A program made the translations under genes and the position numbers. Under the pieces are notes generated by a model, which was not told where the DNA came from, searched no databases, and worked only from the letters and a program-made list of their open reading frames with translations. From NCBI GenBank assembly GCA_002633005.1, contig NMRA01001032.1:1-64000 (forward strand): 64,000 nt of DNA, written 5' to 3'. Position 1 is the stretch's first letter. Each line of letters starts with the position of its first letter. This document shows, piece after piece, positions 28,101-35,883 of this stretch. Source of the DNA: Phoronis australis. Taxonomy: Eukaryota > Phoronida > Phoronidae.

Positions 28101-30243
28101 ATCAGTTTACGCATTCGTACTTATTATTACAGAATTCCTGGGTCTGAGCACTGCTTCACCCTAAACTGCCAGCCGGAGATGTGCTCCATTCTTGTACACG
28201 TGGATGACTCCAACCGGGAATGGATTTACAAAGAGCCCAACATAGACCTTCCATTGGTGGACTACTATTCGACAAAAAAGGTGGTCGACCTGAACCCAGG
28301 ATCTTCGGCATTCTTCCGCACGGGATCGATGATCTCCAATCCAGGTACTGACTGGTATGAGGAGCTGGCCGGATATCTCCTCGAGAGTGTGTATTGGAGC
28401 TCAGGTCGTCGCTTGTCCCGTGAGTATCCCCCGCTCAATACACTCCCCGGCTGGTGGACACAGCTGTCCAACGGCCTTCTCTACTACGAAACTAAGAACC
28501 AGATTTATTCAAGTGAACACGTGGCATCTTTTGACCTGGATAATACCATCAGCAAAACAAAAAGTGGCGAAGATTTTCCTGTCGACGAAAATGACTGGAT
28601 GTTCACGTCTGACAAAGTCAAACCCAAAATACAAGATAACAAGAACAAGGGCATCAACAACGTAATCTTGAGCAACCAGGTAAAACATTCAGACGTAAAC
28701 CAGCTACATCTACATTTTCAGGGTATTTTAAGGCAACGATGTGATATCCAAAAAAGATCTGGTGGGTTTGAATATTAACCACCTAATAACGTAAGTGAGC
28801 GGATCAATTCCTTTTAGTAATAATTCAAACAATATACATAGGCTGAATTCAAACGAGGTGGCTAAACTTTGTAAATAGTTCACTTACGTAAAGTTTTAAA
28901 GTGTGTGCAGGCTCACTTCGGTGGCGGTCTTGGTAAGGCCTACAGATCATCCATATAGAATGCAGCAGATGCATTTTGTGCCTTTTGCTGATTATTATAG
29001 ACTTCCATTCTGCAGTTAAGTGGGGTAGGGTAGAATGCAAACTAAATGATGGTTGCACTAACTCCGTCTCAGTGATTGTTCAAAAATATGTAGAGCCTCC
29101 CTTGGTAACTGTACATCATATCCACCCCATTACGTATTTGTTGCAGGCAGGCATCGGGAGCGGCTCTCAAAATAAAGACGAGTGGATGTCAAAGATTGAA
29201 GCCATCACCACTGAACTGGGTGTACCCATGTTTGTCCTAGGTGCCACAGGGTACAACAATCTTCGCAAGCCTGACCCTGGAATGTGGACATATTACAGGC
29301 ATGAGTATATTTATCTTGTGCACGTTGTTTTTGGCCCCATGGATTTCAGATTGACGGTGTTTCCTTCAAATTTTGCTTGCCTAGCATATAAAATATGTAA
29401 TAAAGATAGCTAAATGTAGTTTAGAAATTTCTCAGTATTTCAGTTAATAACAACTTTTTAACACTGCAAATCTCTACTTTTCACATTTTTTGCACACCGT
29501 CTCTGCTTAATATTATGTTTTATCTAATTTCCCTTCGAGGACCGCGTGAAAGACTATTTATTCGCTTACCTAAATGTCAGAATTAAATGTTAAGGTTACG
29601 GGAGACAAAAAATGAGGGGGGTCGAAATTCAAACCAGATGCTGGACTGCACGCTCTGTTCTCTAAAATATGGTTAGGAATTATATTTTATATCCTCTTTG
29701 GCATTATGGATTGTCAAAAATGGAACTTGTAGGGAAACATCGAAATCAAAATAAAAGGAAAACGAAAAGATCATTTAGAGAACTGTCACAGATTTTGAGA
29801 TTTCGTCGTGAACATTTACATTGAAAAAAATAAAATATTGTTGTTCTTAATAGCGTTGTTTTCATACAAAAGTGTCTTTACCTTTTTGTAAATATCCTTA
29901 AAATGAAATACGGTAGTCATTTGACCCAATTAATAGGAGAATGGTATAAAATGAACGATTGTTACTTTCACACAGTTGAATTCTGTTAGCTTTGTTGTTT
30001 TTTTGTGTAAAATCTTTACAATATTTTTGAATGTCCTACTTAACTTACATACAATGTCCTTACAGCTGCACACTGAATCAGTTCAAGACCATTGACAAGT
30101 CCACTGCGGTGTATGTTGGGGATGCGGCTGGTAGACCAGGAGATCATAGCGACTCGGACAAAGTGTTTGCCGAGAACGTTGGTATCGCTTTCCACACCCC
30201 TGAGGAGTACTTTGAAGGACAGAGGGGACACACTGAACTTTAA
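6678..30243 (+). CDS. Secreted GMC oxidoreductase fused to PNKP-type 3'-phosphatase (gene copy 1, 13 exons)
   Basis: Thirteen exons, all with consistent splice phases, join to 3231 nt (1076 residues plus stop). Seen in the sequence: a hydrophobic leader at residues 1-17; a Rossmann FAD motif GAGTSS at 33-38 with acidic E57 closing the second strand; a GMC signature-1-like segment at 114-126; a clean GMC signature 2 at G322-G336; the C-terminal GMC domain with the catalytic pair H572 (LHPVGTCKMP) and N610 (DGNPAAT), the His/Asn combination known from choline oxidase; an unrecognised region at about 628-890; then HAD motifs D919-x-D921-x-T923, S965 (LSNQ), K1008 (RKP) and GD1037 followed by acidic residues, arranged as in the PNKP phosphatase domain. 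The kinase domain of PNKP is absent and the stop falls where the phosphatase fold should end. The first Met was chosen because it starts the leader and copy 2 has the same one. Substrates are unknown. The fusion is inferred from genomic continuity and needs transcript support. Confidence 0.88.
7083..7165 (+). repeat. (AC)n/(AT)n microsatellite in copy 1 intron 1
   Basis: About 30 AC units (to 7149) followed by about 8 AT units. Confidence 0.97.
8101..8219 (+). CDS. Copy 1 exon 2: FAD-binding Rossmann motif
   Basis: Runs from an AACAG acceptor to a GTAAGT donor (phase 2 to 1). Encodes DFVIVGAGTSSLGLASRL and the following FERG strand, the N-terminal dinucleotide-binding unit of GMC enzymes. 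The third glycine of the usual GxGxxG is a serine in both copies. Confidence 0.92.
9727..9978 (+). CDS. Copy 1 exon 3: GMC N-terminal domain, signature-1 region
   Basis: Acceptor ATTACAG, donor GTAAT, phase 1 to 1. Contains the RFRGRGGTSRVYGAI segment, which sits where GMC enzymes carry the glycine-rich flavin loop; the usual Asn after it is Tyr125. Three residues shorter than the matching exon of copy 2. Confidence 0.9.
10417..10580 (-). repeat. Copia 3' LTR
   Basis: On the plus strand starts TGTTGAAATATG and ends TTTTCAACA, giving TG...CA ends within short inverted repeats. About 96 percent identical to 14559-14722. Confidence 0.92.
10741..11241 (-). pseudogene. Copia RNase H and C-terminus
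   Basis: Starts MRYLKGTVNFGL, then GYSNSDCGGEVVRRSTSGY (RNase H core; the usual D-W at this place is D-C), and ends with DMLTKPLPRETF, the conserved Copia C-terminus. An internal stretch near 11050-11100 is out of register, suggesting a small frameshift pair. Confidence 0.88.
11579..11935 (-). pseudogene. Copia reverse transcriptase fragment
   Basis: Contains HQVDVNTVFLNG (first catalytic Asp), KLNKSIYGLKQSPRCW and AVYVDDII (second catalytic pair). Upstream and downstream parts of the domain lie in other frames or are stopped. Confidence 0.9.
12256..12667 (-). pseudogene. Copia integrase C-terminal part and linker to reverse transcriptase
   Basis: Two short overlapping open stretches in different frames. 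The first has RVFGCRAYAHVPKDERSKFD and IFRGYAPDSKAYRVYD, the typical Copia sequence after the integrase core. The second is a charged linker ending VELRRSNR, as usual before the reverse transcriptase. Confidence 0.8.
12637..13500 (-). pseudogene. Copia GAG-pre-integrase and integrase core
   Basis: A 287-codon open stretch with the zinc-binding pre-integrase segment (LWHRPFGHLG, then two Cys) and the integrase catalytic acids in order: HTDVCG, LRSDNGGEY and PEQNGVAERMNR (D-D-E). Shifts frame at about 12650; the C-terminal integrase part (FEAFMGEKQSVDILRVFGCR) follows at 12667-12428. Confidence 0.92.
13446..14408 (-). pseudogene. Copia gag and protease segment
   Basis: A 320-codon open stretch. 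The N-terminal part is a Copia-type gag; near residue 190 there is a zinc knuckle CYGCKLYGHIKRNC (C-x2-C-x4-H-x4-C); further on WTIDAGASTHI is the aspartic protease active site (D-[ST/A]-G-A). The frame is lost near 13500 and continues in another frame as the integrase segment, so at least one frameshift separates them. Confidence 0.9.
14559..14722 (-). repeat. Copia 5' LTR
   Basis: The same 164 bp as the other LTR; the terminal TG is mutated to TT at its inner (low-coordinate) edge. Followed on the gene-1 side by the target duplication CAAAT. Confidence 0.92.
14922..15073 (+). CDS. Copy 1 exon 4: GMC N-terminal domain
   Basis: Acceptor AATGCAG, donor GTACC, phase 1 to 0. Starts GWKHEDMTYYYKK, the tyrosine-rich substrate-domain segment (family form: W-x-x-x-D-L-x-P-Y-F-x-K) and ends GPMQLNSQLE, corresponding to the GP-L-V position of the family. 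Same 152-nt length as copy 2. Confidence 0.92.
15313..15416 (+). CDS. Copy 1 exon 5: GMC N-terminal domain
   Basis: Acceptor TTTACAG, donor GTACA, phase 0 to 2; 104 nt as in copy 2. Encodes FPREMKYLCEDKTKPWNGY; about 91 percent identical to copy 2 by eye (3 differences in 35 residues). Confidence 0.92.
15660..15806 (+). pseudogene. Penelope-like GIY-YIG endonuclease scrap, copy 1 intron 5
   Basis: A 48-codon frame with paired cysteines (ICDNC), FYIGLAQR, a basic RLKKHL stretch and an SNIYRHC...H end. The order Cys-Cys, Y-I-G, R, H-L, S-x-I, H is that of the C-terminal nuclease of Penelope-like retroelements. Nothing recognisable is left upstream and the GIY half is poorly kept. Absent from the ORFs longer than 60 codons. 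Confidence 0.5.
16802..16974 (+). CDS. Copy 1 exon 6: GMC N-terminal domain
   Basis: Acceptor TTTACAG, donor GTACA, phase 2 to 1; 173 nt as in copy 2. Contains the ARGSSFTGYY segment and KPYLAISAPVT, matching the family's 'R-x-N-L-x-V' strand that precedes the second half of the FAD domain. Confidence 0.92.
16975..20934 (+). other. Copy 1 intron 6
   Basis: 3960 bp. Outside the LINE fragment, blocks at 17670-17760 and 18600-18820 are alignable with copy 2's intron 6 (61180-61260 and 61950-62200). No gene seen. Confidence 0.7.
19090..20170 (-). mobile_element. LINE fragment in copy 1 intron 6
   Basis: On the minus strand, frame-broken pieces read in order VNGKFSNSFPVQSGVPQGS (reverse transcriptase), RVFFDDS (the catalytic box, normally F-A-D-D), a thumb-like stretch with NSIWNTQIDAIISKANKLL, and a C-terminal tail with FFPFTVLLWNRLPQ. 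This tail is common in jockey/CR1-like LINEs. The 5' part, including any endonuclease, is missing. Not seen in copy 2's intron 6. Confidence 0.8.
20935..21071 (+). CDS. Copy 1 exon 7: FAD domain, first half of GMC signature 2
   Basis: Acceptor TGTGTAG, donor GTACA, phase 1 to 0. Encodes the ILFNEERKAIGV strand, then RKEVIVGAGSFDTPHLLQ. The GMC signature 2 is split by the following intron; the splice rejoins it as LLQ-VSGVG. Confidence 0.94.
21115..21160 (+). repeat. (AATAAC)n/(AAT)n tail of the intron 7 LINE
   Basis: Seven ACAATA-type units then four AAT units at the 3' end of the minus-strand LINE. Confidence 0.9.
21115..22992 (-). mobile_element. 5'-truncated LINE in copy 1 intron 7
   Basis: On the minus strand: EEQAGFRTGYSTIDNIF, AFVDFSKAFDSVD, a broken R-Q-G-C box and FFADDLVLVSNT form a non-LTR reverse transcriptase; further C-terminal pieces end with a Cys/His segment (RICGIGCLGEIEDGPHFMCRC). 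At least two frame changes. The 3' end is a simple tail of TTG/ATT units (complement of 21115-21160), typical of LINE insertion. Copy 2's intron 7 lacks it. Confidence 0.88.
23085..23216. mobile_element. Small TA-flanked MITE, copy 1 intron 7
   Basis: Terminal inverted repeats of about 39 bp (left CAATTGATTGACTTCGCCG, right complement CACTTGATTGACTTCGCCG, both reaching GGTCAACCAGC) enclose 132 bp. TA dinucleotides abut both ends (23083-23084, 23217-23218), suggesting Tc1/mariner-type mobilisation. Confidence 0.68.
23622..23946 (+). CDS. Copy 1 exon 8: FAD domain end and substrate domain
   Basis: Acceptor GCTGCAG, donor GTAATG, phase 0 to 1. Starts VSGVGPKELLKDIGVDL and NKHVGQHLWDH, both standard GMC positions, and includes SMSDIQLYV (family 'P-D-I-Q'). 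The open frame runs on past the donor to 24030, but ending at 23946 is the only choice whose phase fits the next exon. Confidence 0.88.
24229..24251 (+). repeat. (ACAA)n microsatellite in copy 1 intron 8
   Basis: Five to six AAAC units. Confidence 0.9.
25043..25126 (+). CDS. Copy 1 exon 9: short acidic exon
   Basis: An 84-nt exon between TTGTTCACAG and GTATAT, phase 1 on both sides. It encodes about 28 residues rich in Asp and Glu (PPEYEDDAQ, YEDSSDTLE). It is too short for simple ORF detection. Support: it keeps the frame between exons 8 and 10, and restores the usual GMC spacing between the D-I-Q and R-G motifs. Not testable in copy 2 within this window. Confidence 0.68.
26908..27859 (+). 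CDS. Copy 1 exon 10: GMC C-terminal domain plus start of unknown region
   Basis: Acceptor TCTTTAG, donor GTATG, phase 1 to 2, 952 nt. Encodes WPEYRGHVKAV (family 'P-x-S-R-G'), the catalytic His in ALHPVGTCKMP, NLRVCDASAF, and DGNPAATLFAMGEKLADML, where ordinary GMC proteins end. The frame stays open for another 157 codons of non-repetitive, protein-like sequence, which is the direct evidence for the C-terminal extension. Confidence 0.93.
28133..28679 (+). CDS. Copy 1 exon 11: unknown region and phosphatase motif I
   Basis: Acceptor ATTACAG, donor GTAAAA, phase 2 to 0, 547 nt. The first part (about residues 785-890) has several Cys and Trp and no family I recognise. The last part reads ASFDLDNTISKTKSG, FPVDENDW and NNVILSNQ, matching PNKP phosphatase motifs I and II in order and spacing. 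Confidence 0.9.
29147..29298 (+). CDS. Copy 1 exon 12: PNK3P phosphatase core
   Basis: Acceptor TTGCAG. Encodes AGIGSG directly after LSNQ, then TTELGVPMFVLGATG and LRKPDPGMW with the motif III lysine. The donor is GC (ACAG/GCATGA), not GT; this is the only nearby site giving the phase 2 needed to reach exon 13 in frame. Confidence 0.82.
30066..30243 (+). CDS. Copy 1 exon 13: phosphatase motif IV and stop
   Basis: Acceptor CTTACAG, ends at TAA 30241-30243. Encodes TAVYVGDAAGRPGDHSDSD, the PNKP motif IV with its metal-binding acids, then VFAENVGIAFHTPEEYF, and stops 9 residues later. No consensus AATAAA follows within about 600 bp. Confidence 0.9.
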
Positions 30244-30878
30244 GAAGATACTGGTGACCACGAAGAAGGGTTCTCTGTGTGTGTTTAATAACTCTGACGA
30301 AGGATTTCCGGAAAATGTGTGCATAACCTTTCACAGACTCGTGGGATATTTTGGTGTCGAAAAGACACGCAGAGTTCTCCTTATTCATTGTATGCACAAT
30401 GATCATGATTAACATTTTTAGAAAACACTGGTTGGCTAGAATTGATTGAGTTTGGTATTATTTGTGTTAATTGTCACACGCGGGAAGGTATGTTGAATGA
30501 GTAAGGTGTCCGTCGAGTATTACTAATGCATACATATCTCAATTTTCTAAATGTGTATAGTAGTCTACAGTTGTCCGCGTGATATGGCGATGTCTCGCGC
30601 ATGACGATACTGGATGTATAGCGTGTCACAATACACTCTAACATGACAAAGTTCAGTTTGTTTATTAGAGGATTTAGTAAAACAAGTATTGAAACCTGAA
30701 CATCATTTCTTTTTGGCATTCAAGTTTCTCACGTTTCACTAAGTTCAAATTAGGTAGTGTTTTGCCCTGTTCCTCAGTTGATGTCTCTGCTGTCAAACCC
30801 TTAGTATGAATTTCTACAAGAGACGCTTCATATCTTCTTTAGTCCAGTTATTCTAGGGCTCCAGAGGGCCCAACCTAG
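30244..30878 (+). other. 3' flank of copy 1
   Basis: No AATAAA. At about 30292-30372 a weak echo of the end of exon 13 can be read (DEGFPENVCITFH against DKVFAENVGIAFH), perhaps a decayed local duplication. Confidence 0.4.
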
Positions 30879-31899
30879 AAAAATTGCAACAGAAGGTTTT
30901 TTGTATAAATGACGTCTTCAAACATCCCTTGGTGCCAGAAAAAAGTCTATCGCAATCGAAGTGGCGGAAGTCGGTTTTTCAAGATGGCGGAAAAATGGCC
31001 GCCAAATTCGGTGTTTACTGCTTTCTGGCATGTTGCTCATATGTAACAGTTGAGTTTATACTTTTCGTAACAGGCATACCAATCAGAAGATGCCAATTTT
31101 CCGTAAAATAAAACCAATATGGACGACAAAATGGCGGCCGAAACGCCAATTTGGTACATGTTGCAAAATTTCTTTTTTATATTTTGCCCTGAAAATAGCA
31201 AAATTTTTATTCTTTTGTAGGTTAGACAATTGAAAATATCTGGACCTTACAATTGGTCACTGGTTTTCTGAGAAAAAATCAAGATGGCTGACAAAATGGC
31301 CGCCAAAATGGCCGCCAATTCACAAAACCCCAATCTTCCTGATAGGCAATCGCACAAAAACATTTTACAATCTACAGTCAGGGTTAATGATTTGATTGTT
31401 TCTATCATTTGTATTTAATATTTAGATACTAAATGTGGAATTTTAATCACATTTTAGATTATATAACATAAAAGTTGGTGTGTTTTTCAGAAAAGGCTTT
31501 CGTTAAATTTTCATAATAAATTTCACGCACTCAATAATTTTTCTGTAAAATATATTCATTTGAGGTATCAAAAATAATTATTGTTACCAAACTAATTAAT
31601 TCTGGTGGAGTTACTGGCTTATTCATTACACGAACCATTAATAAAAATGGGCAGGAAGTGGCTTCTTTCTCTGCTATTGGAGATGCTGTTAGATGTTCCC
31701 AAGCAATGATTTCGTCTGCTGCTGGCATGTGTGGAGAATTTGGCTGCTGATTTCACCTGAATTTGATGAAAAGCAAATAGAATTGTGTAACAAAAAGTTA
31801 ATTTATAAATTTTAACAATTAATACTCACAATTTGTTTAATATGCATGCTTTTTATGAACTGATTTTAGAGGAGGTTAGTGCCAGCAAACCAAACTAAA

Positions 31900-33014
31900 G
31901 TGATCTGCAGTCAGTTGTTCTTAACCAAAGTTGGCACATTTCATACTAAGATGAGCTTTTTGGAATGTATTGGATACGTAATGTCAGGCACGGGGCTTCA
32001 AGAAGTTCTTGAGACGGTGTGATCCTAATGTTAAATGGAAAAAGTGTGGATAGAGCAGTGAGGGTGCACATGTTGGTAGAATCAGCACTGAATGCTATCA
32101 TAAAAGCCAGAACATTCAACATCCCACTTCCAAATATTGACAGATCAAGTAAGGCCAATCCAGAACCAATGAAGAAAGAAGTTCCGGTACTTTAGAAATT
32201 CCAGGAGTCCCGAATGTCACCAACACAGAACTTACAGATTCCATACCAAGAGGTGGAGCAATTCAATGATTTTACACAAATGTTGACTCGTCAGAACATG
32301 GAGACAGAATTTCAGGCATCCCAACTGATCAAATAACTAGATGTATACACTGGGGCATGCCATGCCCAGCCAGTGTTTTTCGATTCTGAAACTTCGATTA
32401 CAGTGGAATACCCTCACGAGAGTTCACTTCTGGCTCCCGAACTACTGCCACTGGTATATTCAAACACGACTGAATCAGAGTATAGGTCTTCAGAATTCGC
32501 AGTGACAGAGAATAGTTCGTCAGAAGAATCAATGGCCAATGATATACTTGATGATCATTTGAGAGCTGGTATGAAGCTTTATTATGATCTTATTGCAGGT
32601 CTGACGTGTGTGTGTGTGGCGATGTACGCTCGTCAGAGTGTCTCTTAGGTATCCATAAAAATCGAAGCACATAAATCAGACTTGTCCTTGCAAAGTCGAA
32701 TCATGAGTCTTTGGCTACAGTAAATGAAAATGACTGACATCCTTCGACTTTTTTAAAAGCAGAAATAACGTCAGTTTGGGAGCTTCACCTAAAAGCAGCT
32801 TATGAAATGCTGCCTTACTTTACAGCTGCTGGTCACAACTCTTATGCAAAATCTACATACATATTCTTGCAGCCGAACCAGCAACTCAAAGACACCCGTC
32901 CAGACGTCTATGACTAACACGCCGTAAGACAAAGTGACAGATTCTGGGCAGGTTTGTCATGAGATACGATCTTGCAATTGAACAAACGCTCATGAAAAGT
33001 ATTGAAACAACAGG
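31900..33014 (+). pseudogene. N-terminal remnant of the same transposon ORF
   Basis: Short in-frame scraps such as MSGTGLQEVLETV and ESALNAIIKARTFN (32000-32140), and an open 91-codon piece at 32373-32648, resemble upstream parts of the same transposon protein. Many stops interrupt them. Function unknown. Confidence 0.35.
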
Positions 33015-34724
33015 ATGTTTAACAAGAGGTTGCATAATGGGAGATGCACAACGTGGGTGCATTCCTTGCCGGCATGCTCAAGTATAAATGGCGCCATGCA
33101 GACTGTGACAAACTTGAGCTGTGAAACAAGTCAGCAGCATAAAGAATGTACCCAGGCAAGACAGTCGCGTGACAACAAAGACATCCGTAGTCTTGTTGAA
33201 TTCCTCCACACCAGAACCCATTTTGAAGAGAAACATTACATCATTGCCACTGTTGTGACTGCAGGCAAATGCGTCAATGCCTAAAATGCCAGAGAAGTGG
33301 GGAAGGCGATTCACTTGTCTATGGAGGAGTCAAGTGCAAAAGACTTCACATTCAGAAAGAAAGACAAGGTTGTGGGAATGACATGTCAATCAGTGGATCC
33401 ACGACTGCTATTTTAGCGAATCCTGACAGCTGCAACAGACAACAGTGAAAGTTCATCAAGCCTTTTGAAGTTTGAGCTGTGTTGGTTCCCCTGCTTTTTT
33501 GACACATTTGGTCTTCCCATAATCGCTGATAAATCAATATTAGCTGATACAGTCTGGTCCAGTGGGGGACTACATGAGGATTTCAATTTCCAGAAAACAT
33601 GGTGATGCACGTAATCGACGGCGGTTCTCTCCTTCACCGTATTGCATGGCTTAGAGGTGCAACGTTTCAGTCATTTGTTAGAGCTTGTGTGAATTACATC
33701 AGCAAGTGCACCAAGACTACTGTTGGACCATCAACTAAAGATGTCTCCAAGTTCGAAGACTGGGTGAGGTGGTTGGAACTGAAGTTCACTTCAATGGTGA
33801 CATGGTGATCAAGTCAAAAGAAGGAACATTTTTCGCAATGAGCAAAAACAAACAACGATTCATTCACTTCTGGTCAAGTTTGCTGGGAAATGCAGGTTGC
33901 ACAGTGGTACAACCTCAAGGTGACGCACATGTTTTAATCGTAGAAACAGTAGTAGAGAACGCAGCACAAGGTCTAACTAACCTTATTACAGACGATACAG
34001 GCTTGTTGGTTCTTTTGTGTTACCATGTTACTTCACAACGAATTCCAATGTTCATGAAATTTGACAAGAGGCGCAAAAGCATGATAGTCTGGGACAAGAA
34101 GAAACTATTGTTGTCTCTTGGTGCCGGAACTTGTGCAGTTTTGCCATTTGCACATGCAATTGGTGGTTGCAATACAACGTTACGGTTGTTCGGTATTAGA
34201 AAAGGTTCTCCCATTCAAGAAACTGCGTGATCAAAAATTCTGCAAAAAACGCTAGTAAGAGTATTCACAAGATCCGTACAGCTGAAGCAAGACAAGCTGG
34301 TAAGAGCTGTGTCTGCTTTATGGCGGTACTGACTCTGGAAATTTGAATGACTTGCGATACAGGCGATTTGTGGATGAGGTGTCAAACTAGCCCAGTCCAA
34401 ATACAGTCATTACCACCAACTTTAGTAGCTAAATTCCATGCTGCCGGGACATATTATCAAGAGCAAGAGTGGTCAAGTTTCCATGGCAGTGACCTAGACT
34501 CGCTGTATTGGGGATGGGTGCTCGCAGGTGGAAAAGTCATTCCCACGACGACAGATCAGTCAGCCGCACTGGAGAACCTGCTAAAAGTAGTAAGATGCTC
34601 ATGTAAGACCAACTGCAAATCCAAGAGATGTACTTGCAAGAAGTTAGGATTGCCGTGGTCGGTTGCATGTGGAGAATGCCGTGATATAAGCTGCAGCAAT
34701 TCATTCTCAGTTGACAGAGAGTAG
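33015..34724 (+). pseudogene. Transposon protein with PIN/XPG-like and CXC segments (degenerate)
   Basis: Frame-broken coding remnants. In 33769-34230: QPQGDAHVLIVETVVE, LITDDTGLLVLLCYH and HAIGGCNTTLRLFGI, a pattern of spaced acids like PIN/FEN nucleases (one usual Asp is Gly in 'DDTGLL'). In 34347-34724: HGSDLDSLYWGW and then CSCKTNCKSKRCTCKKLG...CGECRDISCSN, a tesmin/TSO1-like cysteine cluster. Similar proteins occur as multicopy transposon genes in invertebrates. It sits inside the inverted repeats, so it is the element's own gene. Stops at 33283, 34228 and frame changes show it is dead. Confidence 0.68.
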
Positions 34725-34908
34725 TTGTGTAAATACTGTTTGATTGGGTGTTGATTCATTTGTTACAACTAACTGGATAGTAAATCACTAAATTAATCGC
34801 AGAGAGTTATTTTCGATACAGCACATTTTTTCAGGAAGAGAATGATCCTTCAGCCCAGGCGAAACTGATGTTTTTCACCAAAATAAGATATTATCCATTA
34901 AACAATCT

Positions 34909-35690
34909 TGAAAATGGTAGTCGTAATCATTAGAGCCAAACAAAAATTATTGTAGTGGACGTGATGGCCGAAAAACTCAGGATATGATATCTGTGAAGAT
35001 GGCGTGTCTCTGGAATCTGAAGTTCTTACATGAACCAACTATTTGGTGGCCATCTTAGAAAATGGTGGAAGTAATCATTAGAGCCAAACGCCACGAGTCT
35101 CAATGGATTAGTCGACTCAGAAACCTATGATGCAATGTTTGAAGCAAGACAGTACACTAATCTGTTTGTGCGAAGTTGTGCCACTTGAAATAGTTTTAGA
35201 GGCCATCTTGGGAAATGGCGGATGGTGTCACTACAGCCATGCAAAACTTTTTCCAATGGATTTGTTGATCCCCAAAAGATAGGTAAACCTTTTTGAATTT
35301 TTACTCTATCACATTCCACTCTCAAGTTATAATGATCATCGGCAAATATGGCGGTCATTTTGTCCGCCATCTTGGAAATGGTGGAAGTAAACATTAGAGC
35401 CAAATGCAATGAGTCTCAATGGATTAGTCGACCCAGAAAACCTATGATGCAACCTTTGAAGCAAAACGACACACTAATCTGTTTGTGCTAAGTTGTGAGA
35501 CTCGAAGTAGTATTGGCGGTCATCTTCGAAAATGGTGGACAGTGTCACCACAACCATCCAATGGATTTGTTGACCCATGAAAGATAGGTCAACCTTTTGA
35601 ATTTTTATTCTACATTGTATCACATACCACTCTCGACTTATAATGGTCACGTGCAAATCTGGCGGGCCATTTTGTCAGCCATCTTGAAAA
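34909..35690 (+). repeat. Subterminal tandem repeat of the DNA transposon (about 320 bp unit)
   Basis: The string GTCTCAATGGATTAGTCGAC occurs at about 35097 and 35411, within two units starting near 35047 and 35366 that are alignable through CCAATGGATTTGTTGA and the GGCCATTTTGT motif. A third, partial copy of ATTAGAGCCAAAC begins near 34909. Confidence 0.8.
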
Positions 35691-35883
35691 ACCAACTTCC
35701 GCCACTCCGATTCCGGTAGCCTTTTTTCTCACACTAAGGGGTGTGAGAGGATACCATTCATGCAATAAAACCTTCTGTTGCAATTTTTACTGGTCATCCG
35801 TAGAATGACTGGAATACCTATACATGTTCTGTTTATGGTGAGAAGTCATTGTGTACACTGTTTCTGCAGAACTGTTTGAAGTA

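Larger units (their letters stand above)
30879..35788 (+). mobile_element. 4.9 kb DNA transposon with long terminal inverted repeats
   Basis: Both ends read AAAAATTGCAACAGAAGGTTTT inward and stay alignable for over 100 bp, through GTGGCGGAAGT and GGTTTTTCAAGATGGC. Subterminal zones are rich in AAGATGGCGGAC/AAAATGGCCGCC motifs on both sides. The interior (about 31900-34724) carries a degenerate ORF with a PIN/XPG-like segment and a CXC-type cysteine cluster. I see no convincing target duplication. The family is not certain; the nuclease-like segment makes an Academ-type relation possible. Confidence 0.78.
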
